64,000 nt of DNA, from assembly GCA_013368375.1 (NCBI GenBank), contig JAACJP010000014.1, positions 806,001 to 870,000 of the forward strand. Reading direction: 5' to 3'. Positions 44,799 through 56,002 of this stretch are shown here, piece after piece; positions within the stretch are counted from its first letter, which is position 1, and each line of letters opens with the position of its first letter. The DNA is from Tricholomella constricta. Its lineage: Eukaryota > Basidiomycota > Agaricomycetes > Agaricales > Lyophyllaceae. Made by a program: the position numbers and the translations under genes. The notes under the pieces were generated by a model. It did not search any database and was not told the origin of the DNA. It saw only the letters and a program-made list of their open reading frames with translations.

Positions 44799-46560
44799 AT
44801 GGACCCGACCACGCAGCCGCCGCAGCAGCCGCCGATCCCGGCCAACGTCGATGTAATGATGTGAGTCCTTACAATCCTTTTGCTTTTCATTCCTCTGAGC
44901 ATTTGTTATTCCCAGAGCGGGACCGATGGTGAGCATTCAAGCAACCATAGCCACGTTGTTACAGGTTGATGTGACGTTATATTCCTCTCCAGCTAATAGG
45001 GATCATGCTCAACTGGTTCCTGTATGGAATTCTGGTCATGCAAACCTGTAAGCTGGGGCTTCCAATGGCCTCTTATCATTCTGACTCCTGCTCCTGATAG
45101 ATGTATACTACCAGTGTTTTTTAGAAGATAAACTCAAGATCAAAGCTCTGGGTGAGTCCCTCCTAAACTGAATTTTTGACCATCTGTTCTTGACTTACAT
45201 CTTCTTTTATTGGTCTAGTTTATGGTATCTTCTTTCTCGACACCGTGCAGTCGGTGCTGGGCACCGTGAACATATTTTACTGGTTCGCAAAGGGATTTGA
45301 GAATTTGTACATGTTTACGGACCCGTACATTTGTCCCTTTGATGTGATGATCATGGACGGCATCATTGCGTTTATGGTACAGACCTTCTTCTGCTGGCGT
45401 ATATTTGTCCTGCAGAAGTCGTGGTTCTTTTCAGGAATAGTCTTTCTTGTCAGTCTTTCCTGATGATTTGTGGTATCCCTATTGACAAGATATATCCTCA
45501 GGTTGCGCTGACTGGCTTTGGAGGAGCATTTGCGGCAGGCATCGGAGTAGGTCTAACATGACTTATTAAGAATTTTTCCGTTTAACTTGGCCATCTGTAC
45601 AGGCATTCCAGATGGGAAATCTGATATTCCTTTATACCCTCAAGTGGTAACTTTGCGTAAGCCCTACCTCTATAATTATAATGGAGCTCTTGATGAACTC
45701 ATCCTTCAATGAAGCTCTGGCTCGCTGCTAATGCCCTCGCTGATACATTAATTGCCTTTATAATGACAATCATTGTAATCCTGATCAATACTCGCATTGC
45801 AGGCCCATTCTCACTATCATCACAGTTGTTGCGCTCAAGGTCTCGGGAGCACCAGCAAACGGATGGCATCCTGGTGCGCATCGTGCGTCTCACGGTCGAG
45901 ACGAACTCCGTCACTGGTGGTCCAGGCATACAAACGCCTCTCCCTTCCTCGCCCATCAATCACAACCCCATAGCGTCGGTCGCGATTGCTCTGCTGATCT
46001 GCCTTCTTGCCATCCCCGTAAGCATTTATTCTCTCTCAATCTGTTTCAAAAACTTACCAGCAATTGCGCAGGATAATCCAAGTGTCGCTGTTGTACCGTA
46101 AGTCCCCATACCCATCCTCGCCCCACGATGAACTTTTTTAAGATACCCCCAACAGCGCATACGCCCTTGGAAAACTGTACAGCTCAGTTTTCCGATCCTT
46201 TACTTCCGCTCACAAATCATCAAACAGATACTCCAATGCTCTCCTCGCGGTGTTCAACAACCGCGTCTACATGACCTCCAAGGGACTATTCGCGCGCTCC
46301 ACCACGACTATGTCAAACCCGCCCTCGTCGCAGCAGACGACGCGCACGCGGCTGGAGACACATAAGGAGCCGTGCCGGATCGAGGTGTTCCGCGAGATAG
46401 AGGTCAGGAGCGATGTACGATCAAAGGACTTCGACGAGGTGTGTCTCTTTTTCGTAATTCCATCGATCTTTGTGGCGGTTGCTGATGGATGTCGGCTGGA
46501 TTATAGAAGCAGATGTTGACTCCGACTCGCGATATTAACCACCATGCTCATGCTGTTTGA
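44799..46560 (+). CDS. DUF6534-type multi-pass membrane protein
   Basis: The ATG at 44799 gives MDPTTQPPQQPPIPANVDVM, a polar head. Small exons follow with family features: IGIMLNWFLYGILVMQTYVY, VYGIFFLDTVQSVLGTVNIF, a long helix pair near 45330-45430 (FMVQTFFCWRIFVL), LTGFGGAFAAGIG, LWLAANALADTLIAF with the following isoleucine-rich helix, and the juxtamembrane LLRSRSREHQQTDGILVRIV. Then come IASVAIALLICLLAIPV and YSNALLAVFNNR before a polar tail. The LADTLIAF segment and 'YxNxLLAxxNxR' ending are typical of DUF6534. The last intron (46440-46506) leads to QMLTPTRDINHHAHAV and the stop at 46560. Function unknown; seven helices suggest a receptor-like layout (inference). Confidence 0.8.
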
Positions 46561-47057
46561 TGTCGGGTAGATCGCAGAGTCGAGATTACTATGTTACGAT
46601 AGAAGAATGGCGAAGGTTGTTGCATCAAATCTCGTCCTTCGCTCTGTTAGGATACATCAATAGAGTCATAATGTATCTATATAGCCTGACCCGGAGCTCT
46701 CCCTGCAGTAAATGTTCTCGTACTTGATAATGAACAACGCTTAATTTCTATAGTTAATCATGGAGCCGGAGCTTTCCGAACTGGTTGCTTGATCAAAGGA
46801 GATCAACAACTTGAAGCGCATCCCGGCGATACGTCAGACCATGATGATTGTCATCACGGACGAAGCGTTCATGTGCTCGATAAATTAACTGTAAGTCTTT
46901 CAAGTATCGTTATCCACACGAACAGGACGTCTTTCTATGGGCAACCTACGAATTGATCAGTTTCGGAGTTCGACCATGGCAGCGTTGCAAGGAATTCAAG
47001 GTATGCTAGAAAGTCAATTATCTGAACTGCTGTCATGGAAAATTTCTTGTTGACATC
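46561..47057. other. intergenic
   Basis: Short spacer between two plus-strand genes; no feature seen. Confidence 0.5.
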
Positions 47058-48962
47058 ATGATGGGTGACAGGCTATTGACCACATCAGACCGCATCACGC
47101 AACATTCACTCCTACCGCTATTCTGTATATCACGATGTGGCCGGTCCTCCGCACGGTCTAGCCTATCCCCCATGTTCCCGGCTGTTACGGATTCCTCTCA
47201 TTTTGCTTCCCATCGTCGTCCGGAACGACTTCTTCGTGAAAACTTGGACACGAACCGTATGAATACTCCAGGACATCAACGACCAGCCATCGTTCACAAC
47301 CTTAACATAGCCCTATCCGGTTTATACCCGAATCACCCCAATGTTCGACCGACAACGTCGCTGCTCTTGACTCCTTACTCGCCCCTCTCCTTTTTATTGA
47401 GCAAGACCTCACGCACCACATTCTCTTCGTCCTCATCAGTGTCATCGTCGAGCCCTTTGCAATCACATCAGCCATCAAAATCTGAGCGGCTGCCCAGGTA
47501 CTGTACCTCTTCCGAAGCAGAGGTGACTCCGAAAGCGTCATCATTTACGCCTTCCTCTAAACTAAGATTTCCGTTTGGCTTCGCGTCCCATAGCTCTCTC
47601 CCCACACACCACATCGTCCATGAGCTTGACAGACCCTCCTACACGCCTCGCCCATCCTTAGACTCTATCTCCAGCTCCACATCCACACACAGCTGGGTGG
47701 ACTTCAAGGAACGCAAGTCCCCGCCGCCGCCCCTCCACATTAACGATAGCAACTTTCGTCCGAAGAAGCATGGTAAGCCCCCGGTAATCGAAATCATCGC
47801 ACCCGGTCCCCCTCGCGTTGAGTCGCGCTTGTCATCATATGGCATCGATCTGCCGTCCCCAGCGCCCGCCACATCCGATTCTCCAGGAATACCGTCAGAA
47901 GAGGATCTGAAACTGCGGCGGCATGACAAAGTCATGCGCACCCTGGGAGAGCGTGTCCCCGTAAACCTCGTCTACGGCGTCCCGAAGATTCGAAACATAG
48001 CCGTGTTTCCGGAACCGCCCTCGCCGAACGGTAGCGATGATACAGCTGCACGGGAGAAGGCAACGAAGAAGCTGGCGCGCCGAGCTAGCATGACTCTGAC
48101 ATCCGTAACGGCGAACCTCTTGCCCTCCAACCACAGTAGTCATGCACGTAGCAAATCGGACCTCTTGCATTCGCCGCCAGAGTCCAATCCTGCAACGCCC
48201 ACCCCGCTTAGCTTCTCTCGCACGAGCCCTCCGTCTGAAGTGACCGCGCCCATGCGCCACAACACACACGCACGTCCTGAATCACTCTTCTCCCCGATAA
48301 TATTCGCAAAGCATATTTTGGAGACACCAGCTCCACCCTCAGCCCGCGCCCTATGCCCAGATCCGGAGGATATCGCCCCGCTCCCTTCCCCCACGTCGAG
48401 ATCTAGACCATGCGTCCCAGGCCGCTCCGAAGCGCTCAGCCCTGCCGCGAACGCGCATCGGCGGCCCCGCCCCGAGTCTCTGATGACGCTCTCCTCCCCC
48501 TTGGTGTTCGCAAAGCACGCAGCGCTCGTGCTTCCCCCCATGCATGCGTTCCGATTTGTCGTCGACGCCGACGGGGACGGAGACGGGGAAGGAGAATTGA
48601 ACGAGGATGGAGATGATGCTTCATGCCACGAGGACGAAGACGAGGACGAGGATGAAGATCTACACCGACGCGAAGGCCAACGCAACTTGGTGCATGCGCA
48701 GTCAGACGGGGGCTGTGGCCGTGGTGGTCTGCACTCGGATCCGCACCTGCCGCTGCACCCACGCGCGGACACGCCGTTCCAGGATTACACGACGCCGCAT
48801 GAGGCGAGGGAGGGGTATCTGGCTCCGGGAGAGATGTGGGGGCGAGAGGGCGGACTTGGGAAGGACTTGGTGCAGCGCAAGGAGAGGAGGCAAGGCTGGA
48901 GTGGGGAATGGAACCAGCCAGATATACAGGATGTCATCACGAAGTTGAGGAATTTGAAGTAG
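47058..48962 (+). CDS. disordered Ser/Pro-rich basidiomycete protein of unknown function
   Basis: An uninterrupted 634-codon frame. Low-complexity Ser/Pro stretches dominate. Two conserved-looking islands stand out: LKLRRHDKVMRTLGERVPVN with LVYGVPK (about residues 290-320), and the very C-terminus WSGEWNQPDIQDVITKLRNL. Both recur, as I recall, in unnamed proteins of other mushrooms. A near-repeat occurs: HARPESLFSPIIFAKHILE (about 405-425) and RPRPESLMTLSSPLVFAKHA (about 475-495). An acidic run (DEDEDEDEDL) lies near residue 540. No signal peptide or membrane segment. The first ATG of the frame is used; a shorter start at later Met residues is possible because the first 60 residues are unremarkable. 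Confidence 0.78.
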   Translation: MMGDRLLTTSDRITQHSLLPLFCISRCGRSSARSSLSPMFPAVTDSSHFASHRRPERLLRENLDTNRMNTPGHQRPAIVHNLNIALSGLYPNHPNVRPTTSLLLTPYSPLSFLLSKTSRTTFSSSSSVSSSSPLQSHQPSKSERLPRYCTSSEAEVTPKASSFTPSSKLRFPFGFASHSSLPTHHIVHELDRPSYTPRPSLDSISSSTSTHSWVDFKERKSPPPPLHINDSNFRPKKHGKPPVIEIIAPGPPRVESRLSSYGIDLPSPAPATSDSPGIPSEEDLKLRRHDKVMRTLGERVPVNLVYGVPKIRNIAVFPEPPSPNGSDDTAAREKATKKLARRASMTLTSVTANLLPSNHSSHARSKSDLLHSPPESNPATPTPLSFSRTSPPSEVTAPMRHNTHARPESLFSPIIFAKHILETPAPPSARALCPDPEDIAPLPSPTSRSRPCVPGRSEALSPAANAHRRPRPESLMTLSSPLVFAKHAALVLPPMHAFRFVVDADGDGDGEGELNEDGDDASCHEDEDEDEDEDLHRREGQRNLVHAQSDGGCGRGGLHSDPHLPLHPRADTPFQDYTTPHEAREGYLAPGEMWGREGGLGKDLVQRKERRQGWSGEWNQPDIQDVITKLRNLK

Positions 48963-50134
48963 GCCGCGAGGGGCGTGGGGTGGTTGGTTCTGCTTTTGAC
49001 GGATGTTTCCTTTTTTCTTTTTCCTTTTTTTCTGTTTTCTGTTTTTGCTTTGGCTACCCCTTCAGATCCGGAACATGGGACTTTTTGGATAGTTTGCTTG
49101 CGCTTAACACCACATTCGTTTCGTGATACACCCTCGTTCCAGTCAGGCGAGATATAATAGATAATCATAATCTTTTGCGCAATACTTATCTGCTGTGGCG
49201 CTGCCATCACATTCGAAGTTGAATTTTGGTGAAAGATTCGAATCGTACGCCTATGCAGACCATTCATAGCCTCTGCTCCTTGTTCCACATCACATCTCGT
49301 CTCATCTCATCCCATCTCCTGGAGTCGAGTCCTCCCAGAACAGATTCAGCGTGCACTAGAACCTTACTCACGTCTGATATCGTGGGTCAGCCAGCCGTAT
49401 GTTTTCGTCGCCCACCGCACGCCAGGTGACCTCGTGTCAATCTCAATTTGAGGCATTTTCTCCTTTCGGTTTGATTCAACGCAGCCGACAAAATGCAGCC
49501 CTCCTCCAGGATGCGCGGCGCAGTCCTACAACTGATGTGGCCGACGGGCCTGGCCTCTCCTCGCGATATGTTCCCATATAGTTTATGCACATCTTTGACA
49601 AATCGTTCCTGCAGCCCGTTGCTCCCGCTCCACCCACGAAGGCCCAACTTAAGGTGAACTCTAATACAAAAGGGAGAAATCTCGATGCACTCCTCTCAAG
49701 TTCGGTTCTTCTGATGAGATCGCACTGTCGGAAAGGGATTAGAAGGATTGTGAAGGGAAGAAAAGGGCAAGCGTGTGAGTGCTCATGAGTGATACGTGAC
49801 TGCTTGAGCTGGGGGTTATTGTGCGTTAATGTCTCTGGATGAAACGGAATGAAGGCGAGTCATTACACAGTTGATCACGTCTTGGAATCACTCGTTCTCC
49901 TCCCGCCTTGAAGTATCTCCCCTAACGTCGCGCGGTTGTTCGAATTGAGACCCTACTGCAGTATACATGCAAACGAGTTCCTCAAAGCTTCTTGGCGACC
50001 GCGACGTACCATCATAAGACTCTGGACCTTGAATCAGTCCCATGCGCCCTCGTCCACCGGTCGGGAACTCTCGACGCGTATCGATACCGAAGAATTCGTG
50101 GTGTCGTTTTGGCTGACTGACTGCCCGCACTCCC
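48963..50134. other. intergenic
   Basis: T-rich 3' flank (about 48998-49040) of the upstream gene, then sequence with no recognised feature. Confidence 0.5.
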
Positions 50135-50902
50135 ACACAAGAGGCAAACAACGAGGCGGTTTGATCTCAACCGCCCCTAAGGCGGTTGACTTATGTATGA
50201 CTTGTGCTTGACTGGCGGTCGACTTTATTATGTAATTGATGTAACTGATGTGACTGATGTGACCTAACAAGTGACTGACGCGATCGCGGTTCGACGCGCA
50301 TCGGCCGCCCACCACGCGTCTCACCATCTCTCACCGTTTCCGGTGCCATCGAGCACCCGGCCGCTACCCGACCCACCCCCCAGCTGCCTACTACCCAACA
50401 CCACCCACTACCAGTTCCCCATCGTGATTGACACCGCTTCCGAACCCCTCCACCCTAATGCAGAATGTGAGCGCGCTGTCGGGCAGTGTATTTGGTGTTT
50501 CCGGTGTGGAGGCCTCCCTCATTGCCAGTTATCTTATTAGAATGTTTAGTATACTACTAATAAATTTTATTGCTTCAAAAATCTCGGCTGATGGCTTTCA
50601 GAGCCAATTTCAAGTTACCACTCAAGTTTACATTATATATATGAAACATATGTGATTCTGAAGAGCAGTCAATGGTGATCTCAGTTTAGAGCTCAGCAGA
50701 TTCGATTTAGCAATACTGTATGACCTGCCTTCCAGTGGAGAGGACATTTGGAGGACATTGCCAAATGATGAATGCTATTTTGGGACATTACATAAGTGTC
50801 ACGTCCTACAGGCTACATACAACTCAAACACAACTCAACCGAGTCACCAACCGCCTTAGGGGCGGTTGAAATTCAACCGACCCATTGTTTGCCCCTTGTG
50901 CC
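50135..50902. mobile_element. non-autonomous element with terminal inverted repeats
   Basis: The left end (about 50135-50215) and the reverse complement of the right end (about 50815-50902) match over some 75 bases: CACAAG.GGCAAACAA, a GGCGGTTTGA/GTCGGTTGAA block, TCAACCGCCCCTAAGGCGGT and a TTGTG.TTGA block. The core AACCGCC-CCTAA-GGCGGTT is itself a hairpin. The 600-base interior codes for nothing recognisable and has a short CTGATGTGA minisatellite near 50240. Size, TIRs and lack of coding suggest a MITE-like DNA transposon derivative. A target-site duplication could not be defined. Confidence 0.65.
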
Positions 50903-51677
50903 AGTCGTGTTTGCGCGAAGTTCACCTGATGCAACTTGCGAGAGGTGCAAGAAAAAAAGAAGTGAACGTTGTTCTCGTGTGACAGGTAAATCCTCGCCTG
51001 GCAGCCGCGAGCACGCGCGCGGGCTTGCCGTGCCAATTTATGCAGAACACGCCACCGCCGAATGATCGTCAGGTTGGCAATGAGTATGGGTAGAGACCAT
51101 AGCCCAAATTATTCATCGCTGGCAGATGTCCATGTAGCTGCGCATGCCTACAGTGTCAATCGCAGCGAGGACTCGGAAAGACCATTTTTGGCGACCCGGT
51201 GTTGATGCCTGTTTGATCCCGACGGCAGCACGTGCCGGAATCGTCAAATATATGCGCCGCCGCCCAGTATAAATACCGCGCAACATCGACGCCTTCAATA
51301 TCATCCCTTCCTACTTCCCTCCACTAGCTCCTCTATCGTACGCATATTACTAGCGTCGTATATGATACTGACGAGGTCCCTGAACAGACCACTCACAATG
51401 TGGGCCCACAAAGGTGACCACGATATCTAAATCTACACGAGATGCGTTGAAAGAAATTATGCCTTTTCCCTCCGCCATCGTTCTTTCATGCCGTGTTTTG
51501 TGCCTTATCTTATGCGCTTGGAAGATTGCCGGAATGCGTGATGCTGCATACTATCGCCACTCACATGTCCAGAGGCCATCGAACACCGTCCATTGCATAC
51601 AATTAGGAACTTGGTAATGTAAAGATATCAAGAAGAAGAAAAAGTAACGCGAACCGAAGAACGAAACTGCTTGAAAT
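50903..51677. other. intergenic
   Basis: 3' flank of the OSH gene on the other strand; no feature recognised. Confidence 0.5.
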
Positions 51678-54600
51678 CTACCGCTGCTGCATGATGCCAC
51701 CCGGCGCCTCTATAAATATGTCGTCCACGTCCTTCCATTGCGCCTTGGCCGTCCCACCCTGCGCATACACGCGCTCCCGCTCCACCCAGTACTCCAGCAT
51801 CTCCCCAACCCGCGACGGCGACCACACCCGCTCTCCCGTATCCCCGTCCGTCTCCGCCCTGAACCACCTCGGCCGATGCGGCGCCTTCCGTCCCTCCTCC
51901 CGCGCCTTCCGCACCGCGCGCTGCTTCTGCTCCTGCTCGTTCTTCAGCTCGTTCGCGAGCTCCCACTTACCCAACTCAAATGCACGCTGGTCGGGCCGCA
52001 GCCGGCAGTCCGTGGGGCACAGGTACGGCCGCAACGTCGCCTCGGGGCAGTCGTTGAGCGTGATGGCGAACGGCGTGAGGTTAAATGGCGACCCCGCAGG
52101 CTTCTCCGAATTGCGCCAGAGCACAAAGTGCGGGGGGCCCGAGCCTGGCGATATCGCGCCGTCGACGACGTGCAGGTCCGGGTTGAGCGCACCGACGCCC
52201 TCCATGCCGTCCGCGGCGGTCGGGGCAGGGCTCGCGATGAGTTGGGAATTCCAGCGGCCGGCGAGCTGGTAAGCCACACGCCCGGACGCGTCTACAACCT
52301 CGCCTGCGATCTCAAAGGCGTCCTTGCCCCTCCACCCGCGCGGCTTGAAGGTGAGGATGCACTGATCGCCCGTGCGGTGGTTCGTGATCTGCACAGTTTC
52401 AATAGAGCGTCAAACAACATGCGGAGGGAAGAAGAGCGAGCGGCGAGGCACACGCACGATCATGTCGCCGTAGTGGTCAATCGTCGGTGACCCGAGAATG
52501 AAGCCAGAGACGTTCGTCGTGACCTTTTTCCAGCTGTAATGCTCGACGACCTTGCCCTCGCCAAACCTCTCCGGTGCCGCGGGGTATCCTGGCCCGCCAC
52601 GCTCCGCGGGAATGATGAGCTCCGCGTGGGCGATGCCCGTGGGCCTGATCTCGAAAGACTTGCCCATGAACTTGTTCTGCGCATCGACCTAGCCCCAAAG
52701 GTAAGTCATCGATGGGCCCAGAGACACACCATGGAGCCAAACATACCTCGCCGTAGTAGTGCCACGAGGGTGACTCGGCCCAGCACGCAGAGATGGGCGG
52801 GTGATGGCTCACCTGTTCTGACATATAGCGGTACTCCTTGTCGAAACGCACGTATTCGAAGGTCTCGCTCTAACACAACGCAGCACAGGACGGCGTCAGC
52901 ACATGGCGCATCGGCGAGCAAACACAGACTTGAACGCACCAGCATGGGATTGAATGGCTTCGCGATGCGCCCAATCGTCGACGAGTAGTTCGACATTGCA
53001 AATGCCGCGACAAAGGCCAGACGCCGCAGGGGGTCCTTATCCCTCGCGGCCGCATCCACTGGCGCCACGCCCACCACATCATCAGCACACATCTCAACAC
53101 ACACCACGGCGCAACAGAAAATAATCACTCACGGCACTCCGAAAACTCCATGTCCTCCGCCATGCGCTGCAGCATGCTCGTTGGCTCGTTGAAAAACACT
53201 GGAAAGCTAATTTTTGTGAGGTCCTTCCCGATGCTGTGCTTCAGCACGCTCCACAGGCTCGTGCTCGGGCGCTCCTCGTTCAGGTCCAGGCTCTGGCGCA
53301 AATTCGCGTACCCTGCGTACGGCGCGAGGTCCAGAGTGCGCGGAAGGGCATGTGCGGCGCCGCCGGGAAATGCGAGGGAGTCGGGGATGACGAGGTTAGG
53401 GAGCGTGCCGGACTCGATGGCATCAAAGAACTCGTCCTCTTCGTCCGTGTCGATGGCCTCGTCGTCGTAGGTCTCAGCGGCGAACTTGGATAGCGGGACG
53501 GCGGGAAGGGTGGGCGTTGTGAGGGTGGGTGTGCGGGACGGCGAAGGTGTGATGGTCTCCTGCGTCTGCGTGCGCTTGGGTGTCTCTCGTGGTGGTGGCT
53601 GCTCGACTGCCGTGGGGGCCTCTGGGAAATACTCCTTCGCCGATACACGTGGTTCCTCTTGAACTGTCTTCCCTACTCCTGGGATCCCCAAGTGCGACGG
53701 CCTCTGCCTCAGCGTGCCCTCCGCAGAATCAAAGAATCTGCTTCCACGCTTCCGGCTGCGTACGCGCAGCTCCTTTTCTAGCGTCTCCCCCTCCCTCACG
53801 ACGGTCGCCAAAGATTCCTCCCAGAACTTCAGCCGCTTCCTCTCCCGCTCAAGCTGCCTCCGCCACCACGCCTCCCTTTGGCGCGACATCTCGACATGCT
53901 CGTTCAGCAACCCCTGCACCACGCCGAAGGATTCTTGCAACGCGCTCTGATCCGGGAGGTCGAGGTCCGCAAGCAGCTGCGCCGTCAGCTCCATCTGCGC
54001 CGCTACGGAGTTTCCGTGCAGCTCAAACTCGCTCTCATGCGGCGGTGCCAACATCCCACCCCCGCTCTCGGCCTCCGAGCTCTCCCCCTCCCCAAACGCC
54101 TCATCATCCCCTTCTGCGTCCTCCTCATCCTCGCCGCCAGGCCCACTCCCACTCCCATTCCAGCTCGCAGTGCTGGCTCCCCCGCCCCTCGCCTGCATCC
54201 CCATCAAGTTCAGATCCGGGCTCGCGTCGCCCTCGATCTCGACCCGCGAGCTCAAGCTCCCTCCAGACCCAGACATGCTCTTCCCCGTGCGGCGCAGCAG
54301 TGTCCCCGACAGCCTCTGCGCATGCGACCGTGCGCTCCTCCCGCTCCGCACGCTCCTCAATCCACTCGAGTCGCTCTCCCCACTTCGCCTCCTCGCTACG
54401 CCTCCCCCCACTTCTCTCCCACTCTCACTCACACTCGAATGCGCACCCGACCTAACACTTCCACTCACACTCGCGCCCGCGCTGCCCTCCCCGTCTGTCA
54501 ACTCGCGCAGCCTCCCCCACTCGATACTCCGCCCCAGCGCGGCCGTCCACCGTGCAGCCTCGACGGGGTGGTTCGCCTTCATGTACCACTTCTGCGGCTG

Positions 54601-55887
54601 CGGCCCGCCCATGTGCGCTGCGTGCACCTCGAAGCGCAGCCGGTCCGTTGTCGAGGCTTTGAGCCGCGCGCTCTGCATGCGGATCGACCCGCGCGAGGCG
54701 ATCGTTTCTTCTTCCTGGCGGCGATAGTCTGGGGGAGATGTCAGCATTAGTGTGAGTGGAAGTGGGAGTGGCCACGTACAGGAGAGAATCCCATTCTTAA
54801 GGACGAACCAGCGCGTGCTATAACCTCTGGCGACGTTCGTGTATTTGTTGAGGTACCCCTTGAGCACGGGCGGCTCTGCCAGCGCAGCCGCGTTGTCGGG
54901 CTCGATGAGTGTCGTGTCGTGGTTGGCAACTGCAGCGCGTGGGTCAGCAATCACGGATTTGAAGGGTGAAGGGATCGATGGCTGATGAATGAAGGAGGGA
55001 TGCTAACGCACATTGACGGAGAAACACCCGAACCCGCTCGTCCTTGTCCTTGCCTGCACCGCCCTCTCCAGCCATCTTACCCCTCCGGTCGCGCACGAAC
55101 ACGTCGGCGCCGGCACGCACGGCAAGCTCGATGAGGCGCAGGTCCTTGCGGCGGGCGGCCTCGTGCAGGAGGGCGCGGCCGGATCCATCGTCGAGGTAGG
55201 AGAGGTCGACGAAGCGGGTGCGTGGGGAGGCGAGGAGGGCAAGAAGGGCGGTGGCTGGGGGCTCTGTGGGCGGGGAGAGGATGTAGGAGCGCAGGAGGGA
55301 GCGGTAAGAGGCGTTAAGGAAGGCATGGGAATCTGCGGGGCGGGGGCGGGGTCAGGGTGAAGGAGAGAAGGGATGATACAGGAGACGTGCCATGGATGGC
55401 TTTCAGGACGTCGCGGCCGCGGGCAACTTCGCTCGGCATGCGGCCTTGGGCATCCCGGAGGGCATCGTTGATGCTGTCCTGCTCGAGCAACAGATTGACG
55501 ATGTCGACACGGCCGAGGGACGCAGCGAGGTGGAGTGGGGTGGTGGCCGAGCCTGGTGGGTGTAGCCCATTAGGCGATATCGCGCGGTGGGAGAGCAGTA
55601 ACGAGACGGTGTCGACTGGGATGGGTGATGAGCAGATTACGCGAAAGTGGGGTCAGGGCACACACCAGAGGCACAGCGAACGGCGAGATGGAGTGCTGCG
55701 GCGCCGGTGTCGAGGTCGTCGTTGGATTTGCGCTTGTCCTTGCCGATTTCGGCTAGGAAGGGGTGGATAAGGGCGGGGTCGCCTGGAGGGAAGCAGTACG
55801 ATCGTAAGTGTGAGCCGACAGGGCGGTGAAAGCCGTACCATTTCTCAGAGCTTGAAGCAGCTTAACCTGGTACAGCGGCGCCGACAT
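51678..55887 (-). CDS. OSH1: Osh1-type oxysterol-binding protein (ankyrin, PH, FFAT, ORD)
   Basis: Starts at 55887 ([17 protein letters not shown]). Ankyrin repeats come first: [60 protein letters not shown]. The PH domain follows ([38 protein letters not shown]). A long Ser/Gly-rich linker carries the FFAT-like [11 protein letters not shown] for VAP binding at the ER. The ORD begins at [17 protein letters not shown] and has [26 protein letters not shown], the diagnostic [28 protein letters not shown] and the end [10 protein letters not shown] at 51678. Yeast Osh1/Swh1 has the same order and moves sterol/PI4P at nucleus-vacuole and Golgi contacts. Many small introns; their exact borders were not all fixed. 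Confidence 0.93.
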
Positions 55888-56002
55888 GGATTCTGCTGGC
55901 GCCATCGACGACGACGACGAGAAGAGAGATACAGCTAGCTCGATTCAGAATCACCAAATTACACAAAACAACAGCACGTGGATCGCACGTGCGCAAAGTA
56001 CT

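Noticed and set aside
53580..54750. Long plus-strand open frames of about 290 codons
   Set aside because: Antisense to the Ser/Gly-rich linker of the OSH gene, which has clear domains in its own frame.
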